Shown: positions 27,126 to 37,025, numbered from the stretch's first letter. The stretch: 64,000 nt of DNA from Hymenobacter metallilatus (GCF_003944705.1 NZ_RWIS01000002.1:398243-462242), one strand, 5' to 3'. Notes: a model not told the origin generated them from the letters alone. Translations and numbers: made by a program.

Positions 27126-29867
27126 ATGACCATGCAACTCTCTCTTCGCCCCACGGCCGGGCCGGTGCGGCCGGCCTGCGCGGCGTTTCTGCGCGGCCCC
27201 GATGCCGGGGCCTGGCTGCGGGAGCTGGGCCGCTGGCAGATAGCGCCCGAAGATGTAGTCTGCTACGTGGTGCCCGAGTCGGTGCGGAGCCGGCGGCCGG
27301 CGGGGCTGCTGGTGGTGCGCCCGGCCGGGGAAGTGCCCGCCGACTGCCTGGAGCCCTACGGCCTGGTGGCCGGCCGCCTGCTGGTGCCCGTGGCCGCCGA
27401 GCTGTGGCCCGCCACCACGCCCGAGGAGTTGGCCGCCACGCTGCTCTGGCCCCGGCAGCTGCTGCACCCCGGCATCGGGCTGGTGGGGTTTGCTGAGGAA
27501 GACGAAATCAGCCTGGCAGAGCTGCTGACGCTGCCGCCGCCCCACGCCACGGCCTGGAACCTGGCCCGGCCCGGCACGCCTCCGCCGCCCCGGCTACGGG
27601 CCGTGCGCGTCACTCAGCCGCCCGCCGACGAGCTGCTGAACCGTCTGCGCGATACCATCGGCACCCAGCCGCTCACCGATATTCCCAAACCCGATGCCGC
27701 TACTACGCCCACCCAGCGCCTGCTCGACAGCCTGGGCCGGGGCGCGTTGAAGGTGGGGCTGGGCCTCACCCAAGGCCTGGCCGGTGCCCTCGGCGGGCTG
27801 GCGGCCGGGCTGGGCGCGGCGGCGGGCGCGTTTGGCGGTTCGGGCAGTGGTGATGGTGGAAGCGGCGGCGGTCCGAGTGGCCCTGGACCCCTGGAGCGGC
27901 TGGAAAACTGGCTGCAACACAACCTCGATGGGTTGGACCAGAAGCGCCAGAACGAGGTGGAGCGGCTGTTGCGGCTGTTCGGCGAAGACATGGAGCAGGC
28001 CCTAAAATACGCCATTCCCCTGGGCGGGCCCTACCTCAACCGGGGCGTGGCCCCGCCCTCGGCCTACCTCGGCCCCCGCAGCACCCGCTTCGACCTGGGC
28101 CGCCTGGGTGGGGGTGGCCGCGTGGATGGCTGGGACCTGGGCCGCTACGAGCTGCAGCTGCGCCAGCAGTACCGTGCCGCCGCCGAGCAGGCCCGCGAGG
28201 CCGGCCGCCACGAGCAGGCCGCCTACATCTACGCCCACCTGTTGGCCGACTACCACCAGGCCGCCAAGGTGCTGGAGCAGGGCCACTACTACCGCGAAGC
28301 CGCTGCCCTCTACCGCGACCATCTGAACAACCTGCCCGGGGCCGCCGAGTGTCTGGAGCGGGGCGGGCTGCTGCTGGAAGCCGCCGAGCTGCGCGTGCAG
28401 CTTCAGCACTACGAAAAAGCCGGCGACCTGTACCAGCAGCTCCAGCAGCCCGACACGGCCGCTCTGCACTACGAACGGGCTGCCGCTACTTTCCTGGAAG
28501 CCCACAACCACCCTGAAGCTGCCCGCCTGCTGCACCGTAAGCTCGGCAGCCCCGCCCGCGCCCAGGACGTGCTGTTAACCGGCTGGCTGCACAACCGCCA
28601 GCCCGAAACCTGCCTGCAACAGTACCTAACTGTGGCCGCCACCCGTCCCGAGCTGGATTTGAGCGCCGAAATCAGGATGCTATACCGGCAGCATACCCGG
28701 TCGGCCCAGCACGGGGCCTTTTTGCAGGTATTGGTGCAAGCCCAGCAAACCGCGCCCGAGGTGCAGCCGGTGGCCCGCGAACTGGCCTACCACATCATCA
28801 GCACCGAGGCCCAGGCCGGGCAGCCTCAGCACGTGGCCCTGCTCCACCACTTCCAGCCCACCGACCGTCTGCTGGCCACCGATGCCAGCCGCTACCTCAC
28901 CACGACCCGCGCCCGCCCCGCCACCGCACCAACTCCCGCGCCCCCGGCAGCAGCGCACCAGCTCGATGAGCGCATCAGCTGGTACCAGGCCGTGACCCAC
29001 CGCAACCAGTTTCTGGCCCTGGGCCTACTCGATAACCGCCTGCACCTGGCCCGCGGCAACTGGTACGGCCATGTCGAGTATTTCAGCTGGCCCGATGAGT
29101 TGCCCGCCGATGCGCACCCACAGCTGCTGCTGGATGCGTTTCACTCCACCAACGTGGTGCTGCACGGGCACGATGGCTTGGCTACTCAGTATCTGGCCAA
29201 AAATAAGCACTTCGATGAGGCGCTGCTGGTGGTTTGTCCCCGGCTGCCGGTCAACCTTATCGGTATCGGCCTGCTTCCAAACGATGAGCTGATTTTGCTG
29301 ACGCAGGATGGGGAAGAAGTTCGGTCACAGAACTACTCCATCCACGGAATACCTGGAAAGGAGTGGGTTCTTCGTCCATCTGGTGGCATACCATTTACAC
29401 CATCTGAGTTAACCCGTTATAAAGTGGCTCCTGTATTTTACCGGGAGGACAGTTACTATAGTTATTTGGATGACAACCTACTCCGAATCAGGAAAGAAAC
29501 CATTACCGTCCTAGAGGTTTTGTTCAGCCCTATAGAACACCTGATATGCGGGCCTACCACCGAGCTTTTCGTGCTGTCTGATGATGAAATAACGGTGTTT
29601 CAGAACCGGAATGATGAGTCCACCTCTAGTAAAATGTCCGACGTCAAAGACGTTCACACCATGAACTTGGTTGGAGCCGGCCGACTGGCTTTGGCTTCTA
29701 CCATTCACGCTATTGTATACACTCTCGATAACAGCGAGGAGCAGTTATTTCACTCATACGAAACCGAAACGCCCGTCGTCGCTATTCTGCCCACCAACAA
29801 CCGCCGCCAGTTCGCGCTGCTGGAAGCTACCGGTTGCCTCACCCGCTGCGACATTCCCGCGGAGTAG
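27126..29867 (+). CDS. TPR-like and beta-propeller protein, last gene of the MoxR-vWA locus, 913 aa
   Basis: Unknown activity; probably a scaffold or sensor. Residues 1-170 form a mixed domain. Residues about 205-255 are Gly/Ala-rich and hydrophobic (GLAGALGGLAAGLGAAAGAF), like a glycine-zipper membrane-interacting stretch. Residues about 338-500 are degenerate TPR-like helical repeats (AAYIYAHLLADYHQAAKVLE, AALYRDHLNNLPGAAECLER, AGDLYQQLQQPDTAALHYER). From about 615 the rest looks like a beta-propeller. Base composition falls sharply over 29290-29790 (residues about 722-888) and recovers at the end. A second ATG lies six bases in. Convergent, 17 bases from the FAD monooxygenase. Confidence 0.78.
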   Translation: MTMQLSLRPTAGPVRPACAAFLRGPDAGAWLRELGRWQIAPEDVVCYVVPESVRSRRPAGLLVVRPAGEVPADCLEPYGLVAGRLLVPVAAELWPATTPEELAATLLWPRQLLHPGIGLVGFAEEDEISLAELLTLPPPHATAWNLARPGTPPPPRLRAVRVTQPPADELLNRLRDTIGTQPLTDIPKPDAATTPTQRLLDSLGRGALKVGLGLTQGLAGALGGLAAGLGAAAGAFGGSGSGDGGSGGGPSGPGPLERLENWLQHNLDGLDQKRQNEVERLLRLFGEDMEQALKYAIPLGGPYLNRGVAPPSAYLGPRSTRFDLGRLGGGGRVDGWDLGRYELQLRQQYRAAAEQAREAGRHEQAAYIYAHLLADYHQAAKVLEQGHYYREAAALYRDHLNNLPGAAECLERGGLLLEAAELRVQLQHYEKAGDLYQQLQQPDTAALHYERAAATFLEAHNHPEAARLLHRKLGSPARAQDVLLTGWLHNRQPETCLQQYLTVAATRPELDLSAEIRMLYRQHTRSAQHGAFLQVLVQAQQTAPEVQPVARELAYHIISTEAQAGQPQHVALLHHFQPTDRLLATDASRYLTTTRARPATAPTPAPPAAAHQLDERISWYQAVTHRNQFLALGLLDNRLHLARGNWYGHVEYFSWPDELPADAHPQLLLDAFHSTNVVLHGHDGLATQYLAKNKHFDEALLVVCPRLPVNLIGIGLLPNDELILLTQDGEEVRSQNYSIHGIPGKEWVLRPSGGIPFTPSELTRYKVAPVFYREDSYYSYLDDNLLRIRKETITVLEVLFSPIEHLICGPTTELFVLSDDEITVFQNRNDESTSSKMSDVKDVHTMNLVGAGRLALASTIHAIVYTLDNSEEQLFHSYETETPVVAILPTNNRRQFALLEATGCLTRCDIPAE

Positions 29868-29884
29868 CCCGCCGCGCTGCCGTG

Positions 29885-31033
29885 CTACAGCTCCTCGTAC
29901 AGCCACGCCATCTGGCGCCTGCTGACGGCGGCCGGCAGCAGCTGCATCAGGGTGTTGCGCAGCCGGGTCAGAACCGGATTTTCCAGTTGCCCGACGCGGC
30001 CCAGCTGCCAGGAAGTACGCACGACGCGGGCGGTGCGAGCCCGCCGCCGCTGCTCGAAGTCCCGGAACGCGGCGGCTATATCGGGGGCGGGGCCAAGGCA
30101 GCGGGCCAGCACGGCGGCATCTTCTACGGCCATGCCCGCGCCCTGGCCCAGATTGGGCGTGGTGGCGTGGGCCGCGTCGCCGAGCAGCAGTACGCGGCCC
30201 CGCGCGAAGTGGGGGAGGGGCGGCAGGTCGAGGATGTCGTTCCAGAGCAGCTGGTCGTCGCGGGTGAGGCCGAGCAGTTGGGGCACCGGGGCCGGAAACC
30301 CACCGAACTCCCGCTGCAAGTCGGCCGCGCGGAAGGCCCGGAAATGCGGGTTCTGGGGCGGGGCGCTGTTGAGGCAGGCAAACCAGTACACCCGGCCGCC
30401 GCCCACCGGCACGTAGCCAAACCGCCGCCCCGCCTCGCCCCACACCTCCACCGACTCGCCGGGCGGCAGGCTTAGCCGCCCGGCATCCACCACGGCCCGC
30501 CAGCAGGTGTAGCCCGCGTAGCGCGGCTCGGTGGCGGGCCACAGCTGCCGCCGCACCCGGGAGCGGAGCCCGTCTGCCCCAATCAGCGCGTCGGCGGTAG
30601 CGGTGCTGCCATCGGCGAAGTGCGCCGTCACCCCGGCCGCCGTTTCCTCAAACCGCTCGAACGGACAGCCCAGCCGCAGGGTGCCCGCCGGCAGCCCCGT
30701 CAGTAAGGCCCGCTGCAATGCCGCCCGATGAATTCCGAGGTTATCGAAGCCCAGTTGCTGGGTGAAGGGCGTGGTATCGGCGGCTTGCAGGAGCCGGCCC
30801 CGCTGGTCGAGCAGATGCAGGCTGGTCACGGGCCTGCCGTGCGGGCGCACAAGGTCGTGCACGCCAAACTCGTGCAAAGCCCGCATGGCATTGGCTCCCA
30901 GCACCACACCCGCGCCCACTTCGCGCAGTTCCGGCGCGGCCTCGTACACGCCCACCGTATGGCCCAACTTCAGCAGCGCGTGCGCCGCGCTCAACCCGCC
31001 AATACCGGCCCCGATAATCAGAAAATGCGGCAT
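29885..31033 (-). CDS. FAD-dependent monooxygenase (PHBH/UbiH type)
   Basis: Flavoprotein hydroxylase of the group A aromatic monooxygenases, 382 aa. It has the dinucleotide fold IIGAGIGGLSAAHALLKLGH, the DG motif region ALIGADGLRSRVRRQL, and the second FAD signature VLLLGDAAHATTPNLGQGAG. ATG at 31033 sits directly before the FAD fold; the frame upstream is not protein-like. Closest known enzymes act on salicylate, kynurenine, quinones or antibiotics; the substrate here is unknown. Monocistronic between two convergent or unrelated genes. Confidence 0.88.
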   Translation of the reverse strand: MPHFLIIGAGIGGLSAAHALLKLGHTVGVYEAAPELREVGAGVVLGANAMRALHEFGVHDLVRPHGRPVTSLHLLDQRGRLLQAADTTPFTQQLGFDNLGIHRAALQRALLTGLPAGTLRLGCPFERFEETAAGVTAHFADGSTATADALIGADGLRSRVRRQLWPATEPRYAGYTCWRAVVDAGRLSLPPGESVEVWGEAGRRFGYVPVGGGRVYWFACLNSAPPQNPHFRAFRAADLQREFGGFPAPVPQLLGLTRDDQLLWNDILDLPPLPHFARGRVLLLGDAAHATTPNLGQGAGMAVEDAAVLARCLGPAPDIAAAFRDFEQRRRARTARVVRTSWQLGRVGQLENPVLTRLRNTLMQLLPAAVSRRQMAWLYEEL

Positions 31034-31167
31034 GTGTCCGACAAAAACAGCGCAGTAAACAAAATACAGGACAAAGATTGTCAGGACTGCGTAAGCTTCT
31101 GGTGAAACCACGCAAAATATCCATAGCAGCGGCGGTAAACAGCCGCCATACAGGTTTCTTCAAACGC

Positions 31168-31203
31168 AAAAAAGGCCCGAAGCAAGCTGCTCCGGGCCTT
31201 TTT
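31168..31203 (-). terminator. Terminator of dnaK
   Basis: AAAAAAGGCCCG (31168-31179) and CGGGCCTTTTT (31193-31203) form a strong stem 46 bases after the dnaK stop, with T-runs on both strands. Confidence 0.88.
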
Positions 31204-31248
31204 ACTGCAACACAGAATCTGCCGAAAAATCAGCGCCAATCTGTGATG

Positions 31249-33189
31249 TTACTTGCCTACTTCTTCGTAATCCACGTCGGTCACGTTGTCGTGGCCGGCG
31301 CCTTGCTGGCCGTTGCCACCGGGCTGACCCGCGCCGCCGAAGGGGTTACCGCCTTCCGCGCCGGGCTGGCCTTCGGGGCCGCTCTGGGCGTACATTTCCT
31401 GCGAGGCAGCCTGCCAGGCGGCGTTGATGGCGGCCATAGCCGTATCAATAGCCCCCAGGTCTTTGCTTTCGTGGGCTTTCTTGAGGTCGGCCAGAGCCGT
31501 TTCAACGGCCGTTTTGTTGCCGCCGCTCAGCTTGTCGCCGTATTCGGTCAACTGCTTCTCGGTCTGGAAAATCATTGAGTCGGCCTGGTTTACCTTCTCG
31601 ATTTTCTCCCGCTCGGCTTTGTCGGCATCGGCGTTGGCCGCTGCTTCCTGGCGCATCCGCTCAATGTCGGCATCCGAAAGGCCCGAGGAGGCTTCAATGC
31701 GGATTTTCTGCTCCTTGCCGGTGCCTTTGTCCTTGGCCGTTACGTGCAGAATGCCGTTGGCATCAATGTCGAAGGTTACTTCGATTTGCGGCACACCGCG
31801 GGGCGCTGGCGGAATCGAATCGAGGTGGAATTTGCCGATGGTGCGGTTCTGCGAGGCCATAGGCCGCTCACCCTGCAACACGTGGATTTCTACCGAAGGC
31901 TGGTTGTCGGAGGCCGTGGAGAAGGTTTCCGATTTTTTGGTCGGGATGGTGGTGTTGGCTTCGATGAGCTTGGTCATCACGCCGCCCATCGTCTCAATGC
32001 CCAGGCTCAGCGGGGTCACGTCGAGCAGCAGCACATCCTTCACTTCGCCGGTCAGTACGCCGCCCTGAATGGCAGCGCCCACGGCCACTACCTCGTCGGG
32101 GTTTACACCCTTGCTAGGCTTCTTGCCGAAGAACTTCTCTACCTCTTCCTGAATGCGCGGAATGCGGGTCGAGCCACCTACCAGAATCACGTCGTTGATA
32201 TCCGAAGTGCTCAGGCCAGCATCTTGCAGCGCCTTTTTCACCGGCTCCATCGAGCGACGGATCAGCGAGTCGGCCAGCTGCTCGAATTTCGAGCGGCTTA
32301 GCTTTACTACCAGGTGCTTGGGGCCCGAAGCCGTAGCGGTGATGTAAGGCAGGTTGATTTCGGTTTCAGTCGACGACGACAGCTCTACCTTGGCTTTCTC
32401 TGCGGCTTCTTTCAGGCGCTGCAGGGCCATGGCATCTTTGCGCAGGTCGAGGCCTTCATTTTCCGAGGCAAATGTTTCGGCCAGGAAGTTGATGATTACC
32501 TGGTCGAAGTCGTCGCCGCCGAGGTGGGTGTCACCGTTGGTGCTCAGTACCTCGAATACGCCGTTGTCCAGCTCCAGAATCGAAATATCGAACGTACCAC
32601 CGCCGAGGTCATACACGGCTACTTTGTGGTTCGAGTGGTCTTTGTCGAGGCCATAGGCCAAAGCAGCGGCCGTGGGCTCGTTGATGATGCGCTTCACGTC
32701 GAGGCCGGCAATGGCACCGGCTTCTTTGGTAGCCTGGCGCTGGGCGTCGTTGAAGTAGGCGGGAACCGTAATAACGGCTTCCGTTACAGGCTGGCCGAGG
32801 TAGTCTTCGGCGGTCTGCTTCATTTTTTGAAGCACCATAGCCGAAATTTCCTGGGGCGTGTACTGCCGGTCACCGATTTTCACGCCCACCGTGTTGTTGG
32901 AGCCGCTACCCAGGGCATACGCTACGTGCTTGGCTTCTTCGGTTACTTCCGAGAAGTTGCGGCCCATAAAACGCTTAATCGACTGAATGGTGTTGTGGGG
33001 GTTGGTAATGGCCTGACGCTTAGCCGGGTCACCTACCTTCCGCTCACCTTTACCGTTGTCCAGGAACGCGACAATCGACGGAGTCGTGCGGCGGCCTTCG
33101 CTGTTCGGAATCACCACCGGCTCGTTGCCTTCCATTACGGCCACGCAGGAGTTGGTGGTGCCGAGGTCAATACCAATTATTTTTCCCAT
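31249..33189 (-). CDS. dnaK: Molecular chaperone DnaK (Hsp70)
   Basis: ATP-driven chaperone, 646 aa. Starts [21 protein letters not shown]; the second Hsp70 signature is [16 protein letters not shown] and the third [17 protein letters not shown]. The substrate-binding domain begins after the [20 protein letters not shown] region, and the C-terminus has the Gly/Gln-rich linker ending in DVDYEEVGK. No dnaJ or grpE is adjacent. Upstream (33299-33311) a small palindrome may be a control site. Confidence 0.99.
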   Translation of the reverse strand: MGKIIGIDLGTTNSCVAVMEGNEPVVIPNSEGRRTTPSIVAFLDNGKGERKVGDPAKRQAITNPHNTIQSIKRFMGRNFSEVTEEAKHVAYALGSGSNNTVGVKIGDRQYTPQEISAMVLQKMKQTAEDYLGQPVTEAVITVPAYFNDAQRQATKEAGAIAGLDVKRIINEPTAAALAYGLDKDHSNHKVAVYDLGGGTFDISILELDNGVFEVLSTNGDTHLGGDDFDQVIINFLAETFASENEGLDLRKDAMALQRLKEAAEKAKVELSSSTETEINLPYITATASGPKHLVVKLSRSKFEQLADSLIRRSMEPVKKALQDAGLSTSDINDVILVGGSTRIPRIQEEVEKFFGKKPSKGVNPDEVVAVGAAIQGGVLTGEVKDVLLLDVTPLSLGIETMGGVMTKLIEANTTIPTKKSETFSTASDNQPSVEIHVLQGERPMASQNRTIGKFHLDSIPPAPRGVPQIEVTFDIDANGILHVTAKDKGTGKEQKIRIEASSGLSDADIERMRQEAAANADADKAEREKIEKVNQADSMIFQTEKQLTEYGDKLSGGNKTAVETALADLKKAHESKDLGAIDTAMAAINAAWQAASQEMYAQSGPEGQPGAEGGNPFGGAGQPGGNGQQGAGHDNVTDVDYEEVGK

Positions 33190-33298
33190 TGTAAGGAGTA
33201 TCGTTAGGGTGTTGAGGTGTCAGATAAAGTGCCCGCGCAGCAGGCACGCCGAGGGGAGTTACAAGACACGTACCAGCCCGTTAAAAGCCATTTGTTCG

Positions 33299-33311
33299 TG
33301 ACAGATTGTCA
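33299..33311. promoter_or_regulatory. Palindrome TGACA-GAT-TGTCA upstream of dnaK
   Basis: A perfect 5-bp inverted repeat with 3-base spacer, 110 bases upstream of the dnaK ATG. It could bind a stress regulator, but no CIRCE element or clear -7 box accompanies it. The 33190-33448 gap holds nothing else that I can identify. Confidence 0.35.
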
Positions 33312-33448
33312 TTTCAGGCTAACCGGGCCAGCTTTTTTCCGCCGGACTGACTTCTACGGGAAAACAAGAGGTGGGATTTGCTGACAGCGGGGCAGAAGGG
33401 GGATTCCGCATCAAGGCCTCGGAGCATGGCTGGGATATAGGGCGAAGC

Positions 33449-33892
33449 TTAAGAGGACCACTTCCTTGTTTCTACTTCTCGTTTGCGCATCCAGCGACGC
33501 CAGAGCCAGGATGAAAACCAGTTTCTGCCTGCGGGCAATGGTCCGTCTTTAACTTCATAAGTAGATGACATTGAAAGCGTACCGTCTTTCGTCCAAACAG
33601 CTAAGGCCACTTCGCCAGAAATTAACTTGCGGATATAATCAATTGCATCTGCCACATCATCTAATGGGTAGCTGCCCACACTGCCTTGCTCATTAAAGCT
33701 GGTGAAATGGCAGTGATGCTCAGAGAAATAAACAGTCAGTTCATCATTTTCGGAGGAGATGATGAAAGGCAGGCCTGAAGGAGAGTTTAACTCTATACTG
33801 AAGTAGTCTTCTTGAAGGTTTACAGAATCCCGGAAGTCAGGAAATTCTGCAAGAAGAATTGAAAGAGTTTGAGTTGAATACGAGGAAAGCAT
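33449..33892 (-). CDS. AT-rich orphan protein, 147 aa
   Basis: Not recognised. The gene is clearly richer in A+T than its neighbours, which suggests recent gain. The product is soluble and acidic in the first two thirds (NLQEDYFSIELNSPSGLPFI, DELTVYFSEHHCHFTSF), then ends in a basic Trp-rich tail (NWFSSWLWRRWMRKREVETR). Size, acidity and composition are reminiscent of orphan immunity proteins of polymorphic toxin systems, but no toxin is nearby. ATG at 33892 is used; a TTG six codons upstream is also in frame. Confidence 0.65.
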   Translation of the reverse strand: MLSSYSTQTLSILLAEFPDFRDSVNLQEDYFSIELNSPSGLPFIISSENDELTVYFSEHHCHFTSFNEQGSVGSYPLDDVADAIDYIRKLISGEVALAVWTKDGTLSMSSTYEVKDGPLPAGRNWFSSWLWRRWMRKREVETRKWSS

Positions 33893-33911
33893 AAGTAAAT
33901 AACGATACAAG

Positions 33912-33941
33912 GCCTCTACACACTCCGTGTAGAGGCTTTTT
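33912..33941 (+). terminator. Hairpin between preA and the AT-rich orphan
   Basis: A perfect 10-bp stem GCCTCTACAC (33912-33921) / GTGTAGAGGC (33927-33936) followed by TTTTT on the plus strand. Both adjacent genes are on the minus strand, so its T-run faces the wrong way; as an RNA hairpin it would still form at the 3' end of the preA transcript. Confidence 0.6.
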
Positions 33942-33963
33942 GAATGAAAAATGTTAATTGAAG

Positions 33964-35355
33964 CTACTCTCTTACCCGCTGCTTCACCGGCTCCGAATCA
34001 TACTGCCGCGCCTTGCCTGGCAAGGTTTTGTCCCGCTCCTTACCCAGCGCCGCCGCTGGCTCGGGTACCCAGTGGTGACGGCCGCCAGCGCGCTCATCAT
34101 TGAAGGTGGTCGGGATGTCGTGGGCGGCGGTGCGCTGCTGCCAGGTCTGGTGCCGGGTGCCGTCGTCGCGGCGCTCCATCGTGATGCACTGCTCCACGGG
34201 GCACACCAGGGAGCAGAGGTTGCAGCCCACGCAGTTCTCGTCGATGATTTCCGGGGTGCGCGTGCCGGCTTGCAACCGGATGGCCTGGTGGGCACCGTCT
34301 TCGCAGGCGGTGTAGCAGAGCTGGCAGCCAATGCACTTGGCGGCGTCGATGTGGGCCGTGACTTTGTAGTGGAGGTTAAGCTCTTCCCAGGGCTTTACGT
34401 TGGGCAAAGCCCGGCCCACCATATCGTAGATGGTATGGAAGTTCTTTTCCAGCATGTACTGCTCCAGGCCGCTGGTCATCTCGCGGATAATGCCGAAGCC
34501 GTAGTGCATGGCTGCCGTGCACACCTGCACCGAACTGGCCCCCAGCAGGATGTGCTCCACCGCGTCGCGCCAGGTTTCGATGCCCCCGATGCCGGAAATG
34601 GGCAGGCGCACCCCGGGGTGCTGGGCGCAGTTTTTCACCATGTTCAGGGCAATAGGCTTCACAGCCGGGCCGCAGTAGCCGCCGTTCGAGCCCTGCCCGT
34701 CCACGATAGGGTAGGGGGCAAAGGAATCCAGATCCACGCCCACGATGCTCTGGATGGTGTTAATGAGGGAAATGGCATTGGCGCCCCCGCGCCGCGCGGC
34801 CAGGGCGGGCTCAGTAATGTCCGAGATATTAGGCGTGAGCTTCACGATAACCGGAATGCGGGCCACTTCCATCACCCACTCCACAATGGTTTGCAGCACC
34901 TCCGGCTCCTGGCCCACGGCCGAGCCCATGCCTCGCTCGCACATGCCGTGCGGGCAGCCGAAGTTCAGCTCAATGCCATCGGAGCCGGCATTTTCGGCGT
35001 CACGCACGATGTCGTGCCACTCCTGCCGGCTCTGCACCATGAGGGAGGCAATGACGGCGTGGTGCGGAAACCGCTTTTTCACTTCCTCAATCTCGCGCAG
35101 GTTGTCGGCCAGCGGGCGGTCCGAAATCAGCTCGATGTTGTTGAAGCCCATCATGCGCTTATCCCGATAGTTCACGCTGCCGTAGCGGCTCGATACGTTT
35201 ACCACGGGCACGCCCAGCGTCTTCCACACGGCTCCGCCCCAGCCGGCGTCAAAGGCCTTCATCACCTGATACCCCGAGTTGGTAGGCGGCGCCGAAGCCA
35301 GCCAGAACGGATTGGGCGACTTGATACCGGCAAAGTTGATGGAGAGGTCAGGCAT
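33964..35355 (-). CDS. preA: NAD-dependent dihydropyrimidine dehydrogenase, PreA subunit
   Basis: FMN and iron-sulfur subunit that reduces uracil and thymine to dihydropyrimidines with PreT. The 463-aa product has a dihydroorotate-dehydrogenase-like barrel (FWLASAPPTNSGYQVMKAF, VIASLMVQSRQEWHDIV, IELNFGCPHGM, ISGIGGIETWRDAVEHILLG) and a C-terminal pair of 4Fe-4S motifs (CIGCQLCYTAC and CVGCNLCSLVC). The loop after the barrel Cys reads CERGMGSAVGQ. Last gene of the pyrimidine-degradation set, separated from preT by a 337-base repeat array, so coupled transcription through the array, or a separate promoter, is needed. Confidence 0.95.
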   Translation of the reverse strand: MPDLSINFAGIKSPNPFWLASAPPTNSGYQVMKAFDAGWGGAVWKTLGVPVVNVSSRYGSVNYRDKRMMGFNNIELISDRPLADNLREIEEVKKRFPHHAVIASLMVQSRQEWHDIVRDAENAGSDGIELNFGCPHGMCERGMGSAVGQEPEVLQTIVEWVMEVARIPVIVKLTPNISDITEPALAARRGGANAISLINTIQSIVGVDLDSFAPYPIVDGQGSNGGYCGPAVKPIALNMVKNCAQHPGVRLPISGIGGIETWRDAVEHILLGASSVQVCTAAMHYGFGIIREMTSGLEQYMLEKNFHTIYDMVGRALPNVKPWEELNLHYKVTAHIDAAKCIGCQLCYTACEDGAHQAIRLQAGTRTPEIIDENCVGCNLCSLVCPVEQCITMERRDDGTRHQTWQQRTAAHDIPTTFNDERAGGRHHWVPEPAAALGKERDKTLPGKARQYDSEPVKQRVRE

Positions 35356-35692
35356 AGAAATGAGTTTCTGGTTTCTAGTTGCTGGTTTCTGGTTGACTGC
35401 GTTATCGGCACGCCATTCCGAACGTCATTCCGAGCGGAGTCGAGGAATCTCGCGTGCTGATGTTGTGGTGGTAACTAGACCCTAGAACGTCCTTCCGAGC
35501 GGAGCCGAGGAATCTCGCGTGCTGACGTTGCCACGCTATTCAGACATCAGCACGCGAGATTCCTCTCGCCGCTTGATGCGCGGAATGTCGGAATGACAAT
35601 TACCACCACAACGTCAGCACGCGAGATTCCTCGGCTACGGCTCCGTCCCTGGCTTGATGCGCCACATGCTCGGAATGACGTTCTGTATGCTC
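35356..35692. repeat. Repeat arm plus palindromic array of four REP units
   Basis: No gene. An arm of the GTTTCTGGTT family lies at 35362-35393. Then come two forward units (35420-35475 and 35485-35530) and two reverse units (35545-35596 and 35611-35682) of the GTCATTCCGAGCGGAG...GGAATCTCGCGTGCTG repeat, so the array is a long palindrome in the middle of an operon. Confidence 0.85.
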
Positions 35693-37018
35693 TTATTTCA
35701 TCAAAAACCGATGAATTCCGTGGGCGGCGGCTTTGCCGTCGGCGGCGGCGTTTACTACTTCGGCGCCGCCGTTGGCCGCGTCGCCGGCGGCGAAGTAGCG
35801 CGGGTTGGTGGTTTGGCCGGTGTTGGGGTCGAATAGAATGCGGCCTTTGGCGTCCAATTGCAAATCGGGAATGAAGCTTAGGAAGCCGGTTTGCTTGGAC
35901 TGGCCGGTGGCTTTTATCACCATGTCGCAGGGCTCCACGAACTCCGAGCCGGGCACGGGTTGCACCTGCCCGTTGCGGGTGGCGGTGCGCACGAATTTCA
36001 CGCCTTCCACCCGGCCGTTGCCCACAATTTCGAGCGGGGCCACATTGAACAGGCCCTGCACGCCCACGGCTTTGGCCAGATCGTACTCAAACTCGTATGC
36101 GCCCATTTCCTCTTTGCCGCGCCGGTAGGCCAGCACCACCCGCTCGGCCCCCAGCCGCGCCGACTCCGAAGCGGCATCCATGGCGGTGTTGCCGCCGCCC
36201 AGCACCACCACCCGGCGGCCCACGGCGGTATGCTCCTGCCGGATGCGCAGCTGCTCGATGAACTCTACCGCGCCCACGCAGTTTTCCCGGTCCTCGCCCG
36301 GCAGGCCCAGCCCGGAAGTACTGCCCAGCCCAATACCCAGGAAGATGGCCGCGTATTCGGTTTCCAGCTTCTCCAGGTCGGCGCGGCTCTGGATGGGCTG
36401 GTTGTAGTGCACCCGGAACCCGAACTGCGCCTCCAGGTAGGCCATTTCGGCGAGGGTTTCCTCGTTGGTGATTTTGTAAGGAGCCACGCCGTAGAGCGTC
36501 AGGCCTGAGGGCTGGCCTTTGGCCTCGAACACATCTACCTCGTGGCCCAGCTTGCGCAGCTCGCAGGCACAGCTGATACCCGCCGGCCCGGCCCCAATTA
36601 CGGCCACCCGAAACCCGGTGGCTGCGCCCGGCCCGAACAGCGGCTTGCCCTGATCCATCACCTGGCGCGTGGCGTGGCTTTGCAGCCGCCCGATTTCAAT
36701 CGGCTTGGCCCCGGCCGCCGTGTACACGCAGGACCCCTCGCAGAGTACCTCGGTGGGGCACACCTTGCCGCAGGCGTTACCGAAGTAGTTGGCCTCGTAA
36801 ATGGTGCGGGCCGCGCCAGTAGCATTGCCAGAATTGATCTGCCGGATAAACAGCGGAATGTCAATGCCCGACGGACAGGCCTGAATGCAGGGCGCATCGA
36901 AGCAGAACAGACAGCGGGAGCTTTCCAGCAGGGCCTCTGAGTTGCTCATCAGCGGCTTGAGCTGCGCGAAGTTCCCGGCAAATTCCTGGGCGGTGGTAGG
37001 GGGTGCGTATTCGGCCAT
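35693..37018 (-). CDS. preT: NAD-dependent dihydropyrimidine dehydrogenase, PreT subunit
   Basis: FAD and iron-sulfur electron-transfer partner of PreA, similar to the small subunit of glutamate synthase. The 441-aa product has N-terminal cysteine clusters (CLFCFDAPCIQACPSGIDIP and CGKVCPTEVLCEGSCV), a first dinucleotide fold (VAVIGAGPAGISCACELRKL), a second (VVVLGGGNTAMDAASESARL) and a terminal FAD signature (RYFAAGDAANGGAEVVNAAA). Starts with ATG at 37018; flanked by repeat arms on the upstream side. Confidence 0.95.
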   Translation of the reverse strand: MAEYAPPTTAQEFAGNFAQLKPLMSNSEALLESSRCLFCFDAPCIQACPSGIDIPLFIRQINSGNATGAARTIYEANYFGNACGKVCPTEVLCEGSCVYTAAGAKPIEIGRLQSHATRQVMDQGKPLFGPGAATGFRVAVIGAGPAGISCACELRKLGHEVDVFEAKGQPSGLTLYGVAPYKITNEETLAEMAYLEAQFGFRVHYNQPIQSRADLEKLETEYAAIFLGIGLGSTSGLGLPGEDRENCVGAVEFIEQLRIRQEHTAVGRRVVVLGGGNTAMDAASESARLGAERVVLAYRRGKEEMGAYEFEYDLAKAVGVQGLFNVAPLEIVGNGRVEGVKFVRTATRNGQVQPVPGSEFVEPCDMVIKATGQSKQTGFLSFIPDLQLDAKGRILFDPNTGQTTNPRYFAAGDAANGGAEVVNAAADGKAAAHGIHRFLMK

Positions 37019-37025
37019 ATCCTTG

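Noticed and set aside
33958..35460. A 500-codon open frame antisense to preA
   Set aside because: preA has intact iron-sulfur and barrel motifs; the antisense frame is His/Val/Gly-rich noise.
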